Shown piece by piece: positions 58,032-64,000 of a stretch of DNA of 64,000 nt. This DNA is from Marinobacterium lacunae (GTDB lineage: Bacteria; Pseudomonadota; Gammaproteobacteria; Pseudomonadales; Balneatricaceae), in contig NZ_JMQN01000015.1 of the NCBI RefSeq assembly GCF_000705555.1, forward strand, positions 124,001-188,000. The letters are read 5' to 3'. The notes under the pieces are model-generated. The model was not told the DNA's origin. It saw only the letters and a program-made list of their open reading frames with translations, and did no database searches. Numbering within the stretch: the stretch's first letter is position 1; each line of letters opens with the position of its first letter. The position numbers and the translations under genes are program-made.

Positions 58032-60005
58032 ATGTTCGGAAAACTGACGCTCGACGCCATTCCCTTTCACGAGCCGATCATCATGATCACGCTGGCCGTG
58101 GTGGGTATAGTGGCTGCCTTCATCGCTTACTACCTCACGAAAACCCGTAATTGGGGCTATCTCTGGCGCGAATGGATCACCTCTGTCGACCATAAACGCC
58201 TGGGTATCATGTATATCATTCTGGCGTTGGTGATGTTGGTCCGCGGCTTTGCCGATGCGATCATGATGCGCACCCAGCTGGCCATGGCAACCGACGGGGC
58301 GCCGGGCTACCTACCGCCGGAGCACTACGACCAGATCTTTACCGCCCATGGCATGATCATGATTATCTTCATGGCGATGCCGTTCATGATCGGTCTGATG
58401 AACATCGTCCTGCCGCTGCAGATCGGCGCGCGCGACGTGGCGTTCCCGTTTCTCAACAATTTCAGTTTCTGGCTTGCCGCCGGTGGCGCCATCCTGGTCA
58501 ACATCTCATTGGGTGTGGGTGAGTTTGCGCGTACCGGGTGGGTCGCTTATCCGCCGCTGTCGGAGCTCTCGTACAGTCCCGGTGTCGGTGTCGATTACTA
58601 CATCTGGGCACTGCAGATCTCGGGGCTTGGTACGCTGCTCACCGGTGTCAACTTCCTGGTGACCGTGTTCAAGATGCGCACGCCGAGCATGAAGCTGATG
58701 GAGATGCCGGTGTTCACCTGGGCCTGCACCTGGGCCAATATCCTGATTGTGGCCTCGTTCCCGATCCTGACCGCCGTATTGGCGATGCTGACTCTCGACC
58801 GTTACCTGGACTTCCACTTCTTCACCAATGAAGGCGGTGGTAACGCGATGATGTATATCAACCTGTTCTGGGCCTGGGGCCACCCCGAGGTATACATCCT
58901 GATCCTGCCGGCATTCGGCATTTTCTCCGAGGTGATCTCCACCTTTACCGGCAAGCGCCTGTTTGGCTACACATCGATGGTCTGGGCCAGCGGTGTTATC
59001 TCCGTACTGGGCTTTATCGTCTGGCTGCACCACTTTTTCACCATGGGCTCCAGCGCCAACGTCAACGCCTTCTTCGGCGTGGCGACCATGATTATCTCGG
59101 TACCGACAGGGGTGAAACTGTTCAACTGGCTGTTCACCATCTATCGCGGCCGCCTGCGCTTCACCACGCCGGTGCTGTGGACGCTGGGCTTCATGGTCAC
59201 CTTTACCATTGGCGGTATGACCGGTGTACTGCTGGCCGTGCCGGGGGCGGACTTTGTGCTGCATAACAGCCTGTTCCTGATTGCGCACTTCCACAACACC
59301 ATCATCGGCGGTGCCGTATTCGGGTATCTGGCAGGCTTTGCCTATTGGTTCCCGAAAGCGACCGGCTTCAAGCTGCATGAGGGCTGGGGTAAGGCATCGT
59401 TCTGGTTCTGGCAGGTCGGCTTCTACGTCGCCTTTATGCCGCTTTACGTGCTGGGCTTCCTGGGCATGACCCGTCGTCTTAACCAGACCAACAACCCGAA
59501 CTGGGATCTCTGGCTGTACATCGCCGCCGTGGGTGCCGTGCTGATTCTGGCCGGTATCCTGTGCCAGGTGGTGCAACTCTACGTCAGTATCCGTGACCGC
59601 GAGCAGAATGCCGCCGAAGGCGATCCGTGGAATGGCCATACCCTTGAGTGGTCGACTACCTCTCCGCCGCCGTTCTACAACTTCTGTGCGCTGCCTGCCG
59701 TAGAGGGTCTGGATGCCTTCACCACCGCTAAGGAGAAGGGGTACGCCGGTCGCAAGCCTGCGTTCTACGCCCCGATCCATATGCCGCGCAATACCGCAGC
59801 CGGTGTATTCATGGCCGGATTCATCACCCTGATGGGCTTTGCCCTGATCTGGCATATCTGGTGGCTGGCCGGTGCCGGCTTCCTTGCAACCATCGCGACA
59901 TTGCTGCTTCGTGCCTATGACGATGACACCGACTACTACGTGCAGCCGGAAGAGATCGAGGTGATCGAAGGTGTTTCCGATGAACAGTTAGCGAGGACGG
60001 CGTAA
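58032..60005 (+). CDS. cyoB: Cytochrome bo3 quinol oxidase subunit I
   Basis: A 657-residue proton-pumping heme-copper oxidase core. The copper/tyrosine motif is in [15 protein letters not shown], paired His in [10 protein letters not shown], heme ligands in [10 protein letters not shown] and the low-spin heme His in FTAHGMIMI. It starts three bases after the cyoA stop. Confidence 0.97.
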   Translation: MFGKLTLDAIPFHEPIIMITLAVVGIVAAFIAYYLTKTRNWGYLWREWITSVDHKRLGIMYIILALVMLVRGFADAIMMRTQLAMATDGAPGYLPPEHYDQIFTAHGMIMIIFMAMPFMIGLMNIVLPLQIGARDVAFPFLNNFSFWLAAGGAILVNISLGVGEFARTGWVAYPPLSELSYSPGVGVDYYIWALQISGLGTLLTGVNFLVTVFKMRTPSMKLMEMPVFTWACTWANILIVASFPILTAVLAMLTLDRYLDFHFFTNEGGGNAMMYINLFWAWGHPEVYILILPAFGIFSEVISTFTGKRLFGYTSMVWASGVISVLGFIVWLHHFFTMGSSANVNAFFGVATMIISVPTGVKLFNWLFTIYRGRLRFTTPVLWTLGFMVTFTIGGMTGVLLAVPGADFVLHNSLFLIAHFHNTIIGGAVFGYLAGFAYWFPKATGFKLHEGWGKASFWFWQVGFYVAFMPLYVLGFLGMTRRLNQTNNPNWDLWLYIAAVGAVLILAGILCQVVQLYVSIRDREQNAAEGDPWNGHTLEWSTTSPPPFYNFCALPAVEGLDAFTTAKEKGYAGRKPAFYAPIHMPRNTAAGVFMAGFITLMGFALIWHIWWLAGAGFLATIATLLLRAYDDDTDYYVQPEEIEVIEGVSDEQLARTA

Positions 60006-60008
60006 TCC

Positions 60009-60626
60009 ATGACAACACAAGTAACTTTCCCGACAGACGCCTACCCCTACCACGAGGAGGCGCACCACGACAGCGGCGGTAACACCCTGTTCGGTTTCTG
60101 GCTCTACCTGATGACCGACTGCCTGCTGTTTGCATCCGTGTTTGCCACCTACGGCGTGCTCTACTTCGCCACCGATGGCGGGCCGACACCGAAGGAGCTG
60201 TTCGAGCTGGATTATGTGCTGGTGGAAACCTTCGCACTGCTGTTCTCGAGCATCACCTACGGCTTTTCCATGATCAACGCCCATGCCGGTCGCCGCGGCG
60301 CGACGCAGTTCTGGCTTGCCGTGACCTTTGCCCTGGGCGCTGTGTTCATCGGCATGGAGGTGAACGAATTTGCTCACCTGATCGCCGAGGGTGCAGGTCC
60401 TCAGCGCAGCGCCTTCCTGACCGCGTTCTTCTCGCTGGTCGGCATGCACGGTCTGCATGTAACCGCGGGTCTGATCTGGATGGCGGTGATGATGCTGGAG
60501 GTGTCCAAACGCGGACTTGGCGGTAAGACGCTGACCCGTCTGGGCTGCCTGAGTCTGTTCTGGCACTTCCTCGATGTGGTCTGGATCTGTGTGTTCACCG
60601 TGGTTTATCTGATGGGGGCGATGTAA
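60009..60626 (+). CDS. cyoC: Cytochrome bo3 quinol oxidase subunit III
   Basis: A 205-residue five-helix subunit. It opens [25 protein letters not shown] and has [25 protein letters not shown] plus [19 protein letters not shown] near the C-terminus. It lies between cyoB and cyoD with tiny gaps. Confidence 0.95.
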   Translation: MTTQVTFPTDAYPYHEEAHHDSGGNTLFGFWLYLMTDCLLFASVFATYGVLYFATDGGPTPKELFELDYVLVETFALLFSSITYGFSMINAHAGRRGATQFWLAVTFALGAVFIGMEVNEFAHLIAEGAGPQRSAFLTAFFSLVGMHGLHVTAGLIWMAVMMLEVSKRGLGGKTLTRLGCLSLFWHFLDVVWICVFTVVYLMGAM

Positions 60627-60955
60627 TGGAACATTCCAATCATGATGCTCATGGCAGTGGTTATCACGGCTCGGTGAAGTCCTACCTGATCGGCTTCGTA
60701 CTGTCAGTGATCCTTACCGTGGTGCCGTTCGGCATGGTGATGGTCGGCGGGTTCGATCCGAAGCTGATTTTCTGGAGCATCAGCCTGCTGGCGGTGGTGC
60801 AGATAATCGTTCACCTGAAGTATTTCCTGCATCTGGACTTCTCGGTGGAAGGACGGCCGAACACCTTCACCTTCCTTTTTACCGGACTGGTGATCGTGAT
60901 GGTGGTGGGGCTGTCGCTGTGGATCATTTACGCATCCAACGACATGATGATGTGA
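60626..60955 (+). CDS. cyoD: Cytochrome bo3 quinol oxidase subunit IV
   Basis: A 109-residue three-helix protein. The typical [21 protein letters not shown] and [17 protein letters not shown] parts are present. Its start overlaps the cyoC stop by one base. Confidence 0.95.
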   Translation: MEHSNHDAHGSGYHGSVKSYLIGFVLSVILTVVPFGMVMVGGFDPKLIFWSISLLAVVQIIVHLKYFLHLDFSVEGRPNTFTFLFTGLVIVMVVGLSLWIIYASNDMMM

Positions 60956-60960
60956 TCGCC

Positions 60961-61848
60961 ATGCTGAAGCTCAAACGCTACCTGCTGGTGGTCAAGCCCG
61001 GCATTATCTTTGGCAACCTGATTGCGGCGGCGGGCGGTTTTCTGCTCGCCGCCCAGGGCGAGGTGGACGGCGTGTTGCTGCTGGCCACGCTGCTCGGGTT
61101 GTCGTTGGTGGTTGCCTCGGGCTGCGCCCTGAATAACTGTATCGACCGGGATATTGATGGTCGCATGGAGCGTACCTGCAACCGTGTCACCGTAACCGGT
61201 GTGATCTCGGTGCGCGCCGCGCTGATACACGGCGTGCTGCTCGGGTTGGCCGGGTTCTCGCTGCTGGCGGTGTGGACCAACGCGGTCACGCTGTTTTTCG
61301 CGGCTTTCGGGTATGTCATCTATGTCGGCGTCTACAGCCTGTGGATGAAGCGCAGCTCGGTGTACGGCACGCTGGTCGGTAGCCTCTCGGGGGCCGTCCC
61401 GCCGGTGGTGGGCTACTGCGCTGTCACCGGCCGTTTTGACGCCGGCGCTGCCATTCTGCTGCTGATGTTCTGTCTCTGGCAGATGCCGCACTCGTACGCC
61501 ATTGCGATCTATCGCTACCGCGATTATGCCGCCGCCAACATACCGGTACTGCCGGTGGTCAGCGGTGTCATGCGCACCAAGCGTCAGATCGTGCTCTACA
61601 TCATCGCCTTTGCGCTGGCGACGCTGATGCTCGCCATCGGCGGTTATGTGGGGTACGGCTATCTGGGCGTTGCGGCGGTCACCAGTGTCTGGTGGTTGGC
61701 CATGGCGCTTCGAGGCTGGCGTGTCGAGATGGATGATCGCGGATGGGCGCGGGGCGTTTTCGCCTTCTCCATCGTCACCATTACCGCCTTGAGCATCGCC
61801 ATGGCGGTTGATTTCCAGCACCCGGTGAACTGGTTGGCGATGAGCTGA
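60961..61848 (+). CDS. cyoE: Protoheme IX farnesyltransferase CyoE
   Basis: UbiA-family membrane enzyme making heme O for the bo3 oxidase. The prenyl-binding Asp-rich motif is [15 protein letters not shown] and the second is around [22 protein letters not shown]. Length 295 from the ATG at 60961 ([20 protein letters not shown]); a longer frame overlaps cyoD. A terminator follows. Confidence 0.95.
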   Translation: MLKLKRYLLVVKPGIIFGNLIAAAGGFLLAAQGEVDGVLLLATLLGLSLVVASGCALNNCIDRDIDGRMERTCNRVTVTGVISVRAALIHGVLLGLAGFSLLAVWTNAVTLFFAAFGYVIYVGVYSLWMKRSSVYGTLVGSLSGAVPPVVGYCAVTGRFDAGAAILLLMFCLWQMPHSYAIAIYRYRDYAAANIPVLPVVSGVMRTKRQIVLYIIAFALATLMLAIGGYVGYGYLGVAAVTSVWWLAMALRGWRVEMDDRGWARGVFAFSIVTITALSIAMAVDFQHPVNWLAMS

Positions 61849-61878
61849 ACCGGGCCCTCACCGAGCTTTTTCTCCCCC

Positions 61879-61910
61879 AAACCCCGGCCTGCGTGTCGGG
61901 GTTTTCTTTT
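61879..61910 (+). terminator. Terminator of the cyo operon
   Basis: AAACCCCG/CGGGGTTT with a ten-base loop is followed by TCTTTTTC. Confidence 0.85.
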
Positions 61911-62007
61911 TCAGCGAGAGTATTTTTCAGGGATCGCTTAAGGGGTGCCGCTGTCTCAGTATCGAACGGCGGGATAGAATGTCGCCATACCGGAAGGGGG
62001 AAGAATC

Positions 62008-62586
62008 ATGTTGAAGAGCAGTGGTGGGGTGTTGTCCCGAGTGGTGTTGGTGGGTGTGTTGTGCCTGACCTCCATGAGTGCACTGGCTGAACTGGCACCG
62101 GCCCGTATCGAAGCCTATATCGCCAGCCTTGCCGAGGTAAGAGCAATGGGTGATCAGCTAAAGGCAGAGGGCAAGCAGGATCTGCTGGCGCGCCAGATCA
62201 TGCCGCGCGCCGGTGAAGCCTTTGATCCCCATCAGCGTGCAATCCGCGCGCTGAAGCGGGATGAACCGGCTTACTTTGCGCGTCTGGAGAAGAGTGTGCT
62301 GACGCAGGGGTTTACCAGCGCCGACAGCTGGGCCCACACCGGCGATCAGATCGTGCTGGCCTACGGCGCGGTGAAAGTCTCGGCCGAAAGTCCGCAGATG
62401 CTGGCGCTGGCCGCACAGGGCGGCCCGGAACAGGAGCTGCTGTTGCAGACACTGCCTGCCCAGCAGCGTGCACAATTGCAGCAGGCACTGGTGGTTGCCA
62501 AGGCGCTATCCAAGGTGCCCGAGGCCGACAGGCGTGCCGTGCGGCCCTACGTTGGCCAGTTGGATAAGCTGTTTAGTCAGAACTGA
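62008..62586 (+). CDS. Exported protein of unknown function
   Basis: A 192-residue protein with a signal peptide (VVLVGVLCLTSMSALAE) and a mainly alpha-helical mature region rich in Ala, Leu and Gln. There is no lipobox Cys after the signal, so it is predicted periplasmic. GGAAGGGGGAAG lies upstream of the ATG, a strong site. I do not recognise a family. It lies on its own between the cyo terminator and the hcp control region. Confidence 0.65.
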   Translation: MLKSSGGVLSRVVLVGVLCLTSMSALAELAPARIEAYIASLAEVRAMGDQLKAEGKQDLLARQIMPRAGEAFDPHQRAIRALKRDEPAYFARLEKSVLTQGFTSADSWAHTGDQIVLAYGAVKVSAESPQMLALAAQGGPEQELLLQTLPAQQRAQLQQALVVAKALSKVPEADRRAVRPYVGQLDKLFSQN

Positions 62587-62649
62587 TAGTCCTGGGAGTA
62601 CAGGAATAGATGCGTTGACGGTATCCTCTTGAGGGTAACCGGATGGCCC

Positions 62650-62706
62650 GGGCAATTTTTTGCCCGCTGGGCAATATCTTGCTCAATCTCGGGCAAGATT
62701 TTGCTC
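62650..62706 (+). promoter_or_regulatory. Three tandem dyads, candidate enhancer-binding sites
   Basis: Three copies of GGGCAA-N4-TTGCYC: 62650-62665 (perfect, GGGCAA/TTGCCC), 62669-62684 and 62691-62706 (each one base from perfect, TTGCTC). Centres are 19 and 22 bp apart, near two helical turns, and end about 50 bp upstream of a -24/-12 promoter. This is the usual layout of upstream activator sites for a sigma-54 enhancer-binding protein. Confidence 0.65.
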
Positions 62707-62756
62707 GATGAAATCGTATGTGATAGAAACCGCTTTAGAAACAATGCTTTGTGGTC

Positions 62757-62772
62757 TGGCATGCCCCTTGCT
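62757..62772 (+). promoter_or_regulatory. Sigma-54 promoter of hcp
   Basis: TGGCATG-CCCC-TTGCT closely matches the consensus TGGCACG-N4-TTGCW, with the -24 GG and -12 GC ten bases apart. It would start transcription near 62783, giving a leader of about 55 bases before hcp. Confidence 0.75.
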
Positions 62773-62837
62773 TTAACAGGGGCGGGGTTTGGGGATGCAA
62801 ACCTCGATCACATCCATATCGGAAAAGGAATTTTTCA

Positions 62838-63356
62838 ATGCCTACACCCTGTTATATCTCTATCGAAGGTCAGACTCAGGGCCACATCACTGCTGGCGCC
62901 TTCACCGCTGAATCCGTGGGTGACATCTTCGTTGAGGGACACGAAGACCAGATGCTGGTACAGGAGTTCAACCATGTCGTCACCGTGCCCACCGATCCTC
63001 AATCCGGTATGCCTTCTGGGCAGCGCGTCCACAAGCCGTTCAAGTTCACCGTAGCGCTGAACAAGGCGGTTCCGCTGTTGTACAACGCGCTCTCCTCCGG
63101 CGAGAAGCTGACCAAGGTTGAGTTGAAGTGGTATCGCACCTCCATCGAAGGCAAGCAGGAACACTTCTTCACCACCAGTCTGGAAGGCGCCACTATCGTC
63201 GATATCAACTGCAACATGCCGCACTGCCAGGATCCGGCAAAAGCGGATTTCACGCAGTTGATCGAGGTTTCCATGGCGTATCGCAAGATCGATTGGGACC
63301 ATGTCAGCGCCGGTACCTCGGGTTCGGACGACTGGCGTAAGCCGATCGAGGCCTGA
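62838..63356 (+). CDS. hcp: Type VI secretion tube protein Hcp
   Basis: A 172-residue Hcp that stacks into hexameric rings forming the T6SS inner tube and can be secreted. It starts MPTPCYISIEGQTQGHITAG and has VTVPTDPQSGMPSGQRVHKPF and LVQEFNH, typical of the family. AAAGGAA precedes the ATG at 62838; a longer frame adds 29 residues that run through the promoter leader. vgrG follows after 79 bases. Confidence 0.96.
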   Translation: MPTPCYISIEGQTQGHITAGAFTAESVGDIFVEGHEDQMLVQEFNHVVTVPTDPQSGMPSGQRVHKPFKFTVALNKAVPLLYNALSSGEKLTKVELKWYRTSIEGKQEHFFTTSLEGATIVDINCNMPHCQDPAKADFTQLIEVSMAYRKIDWDHVSAGTSGSDDWRKPIEA

Positions 63357-63375
63357 TAGGCGCCAGATTCACCTG

Positions 63376-63416
63376 ACCCCGGTATCTGAACAGGTATCGG
63401 GGTTTGGTCGTTTTGC
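63376..63416 (+). terminator. Attenuator hairpin hcp-vgrG
   Basis: ACCCCG and CGGGGT pair around an inner CTG/CAG stem and are followed by TTTGGTCGTTTTG. It probably limits vgrG transcription relative to hcp. Confidence 0.5.
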
Positions 63417-63435
63417 CAGATGACAGGGAGGTTCG

Positions 63436-64000
63436 ATGGCAAGATTGAGCTTTGAAATACGCGTCGATGGATTACCGGACGACGCTCTGATCCTGCGTGA
63501 GTACAAGGGGTGGGAGTCGCTATCCAGTGAACCGCTGGATATCAGGCGTCCGTGCCATGGCTTTTATTATCAGATCGACCTGGCCAGCCGACGCGCTGAT
63601 ATCAAGCCCGATGATGTCGTCGACAAACGTGTCAGTCTGCTGATGCTGAGTGATGGACATGAGGTTCAGCGGGTAAACGGAATTGCACGCAGTTTCAGCC
63701 GCGGTGATAGCGGGCATGCCCATACCTTTTACGCCCTGGAGCTGGTGCCGGCTCTTGAGCGGCTCTCCCTGAGGCAAAACAGCCGAACGTTCCAGCACAA
63801 GAACGTACCTGAGATCGTCTCCATACTGTTGCAGGAAATGGGGATCGAAGACTATGCGTTTGCCCTGAAACGCGAAGGCTCCCCGCGTGAATTCTGTGTG
63901 CAGTATCGGGAGACCGACTTGGATTTCCTGCACCGGCTGATCGCGGAAGAGGGGATCATCTACGCATTTGAGCATCGGGGCGACAGTCACACACTGGTGT
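63436..64000 (+). CDS. vgrG: Type VI secretion spike protein VgrG (partial)
   Basis: The first 188 residues of a VgrG that continues past the window edge. It starts MARLSFEIRVDGLPDD with GGGAGG upstream. The gp27-like core is recognisable: LRQNSRTFQHKNVPEIVSILL, then REFCVQYRETDLDFLHRLIAEEG. VgrG trimers cap the Hcp tube and carry effectors. Its C-terminal part, and any effector gene after it, lie outside the window. Confidence 0.95.
   Translation, partial: MARLSFEIRVDGLPDDALILREYKGWESLSSEPLDIRRPCHGFYYQIDLASRRADIKPDDVVDKRVSLLMLSDGHEVQRVNGIARSFSRGDSGHAHTFYALELVPALERLSLRQNSRTFQHKNVPEIVSILLQEMGIEDYAFALKREGSPREFCVQYRETDLDFLHRLIAEEGIIYAFEHRGDSHTLV

Noticed and set aside
58506-59855. 449-residue antisense frame opposite cyoB
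   Set aside because: Composition rich in His, Gln and Gly typical of reverse-complement coding; cyoB is certain on the other strand.
57112-61848. Cytochrome c oxidase (aa3) instead of quinol oxidase
   Set aside because: Subunit II lacks CuA ligands and the operon has the cyoABCDE order with a small subunit IV and CyoE.
62650-62665. GGGCAATTTTTTGCCC as a transcription terminator for the exported protein gene
   Set aside because: The T run is in the loop, no T run follows the stem, and two similar dyads follow with regular spacing, which fits protein-binding sites better.

Overview
The window is a GC-rich stretch of a gammaproteobacterial chromosome. Gene content and order resemble Pseudomonas and marine Oceanospirillales such as Marinobacterium: queA-tgt-yajC-secDF, serB next to a fimX-like gene, lolB-tRNA-Gln-prs-rplY-pth-ychF, and hemA-prfA-prmC-moeB. 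The taxonomic placement is inferred from these orders and was not tested by a search. No insertion sequence, prophage or CRISPR array was seen.

Layout. 0-3 kb: a membrane diguanylate cyclase, two small unknown genes and tRNA-Leu(CAA). 3.2-11.3 kb: queA, tgt, yajC, secD, secF and rnr. 11.3-16.2 kb: a DedA-PAP2 fusion, serB and a degenerate GGDEF/EAL protein like FimX. 16.3-16.6 kb: a Met-Gln-Met-Gln tRNA operon. 16.7-22.7 kb (minus strand): ychF, pth, rplY, prs, tRNA-Gln, lolB and a TPR lipoprotein. The ispE gene usually found beside lolB is not here. 22.8-27.7 kb: hemA, prfA, prmC, moeB, a CoA-binding protein and a DUF192 lipoprotein. 27.7-30.9 kb: ankyrin protein, AEC carrier, SixA-like phosphatase and EamA permease.

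31.1-33.6 kb holds a bufferin-type operon (bufA-bufB-bufC-bufD: DUF2282 precursor, DUF692 enzyme, DUF2063 partner, DoxX). It is predicted to make a modified, copper-binding periplasmic peptide. 33.9-40.4 kb: an MFS permease with an acidic tail and a complete branched-chain amino acid type ABC transporter (livKHMGF). 40.5-44.4 kb: a LysR regulator divergent from an omega-amino acid aminotransferase, then a tandem HD/HD-GYP protein.

44.4-56.6 kb is a glutarate catabolic island. GlaH, LhgO and GabD provide the hydroxylation route from glutarate through L-2-hydroxyglutarate to 2-oxoglutarate. GcdH and a family III CoA-transferase provide the glutaryl-CoA route to crotonyl-CoA. A TRAP transporter with a UspA protein lies between them and probably imports a dicarboxylate. 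Two GntR-superfamily regulators flank the genes and each faces an AT-rich palindrome. 57.1-61.9 kb: the cyoABCDE quinol oxidase operon with an upstream Anr/FNR-type box.

62.0-64.0 kb: an exported protein of unknown function, then hcp and a vgrG cut by the window edge. In front of hcp is a near-consensus sigma-54 promoter preceded by three evenly spaced copies of the dyad GGGCAA-N4-TTGCYC. These look like binding sites for a VasH-type enhancer-binding activator of type VI secretion. The most notable items are the hcp enhancer array, the bufferin operon and the two-route glutarate island.
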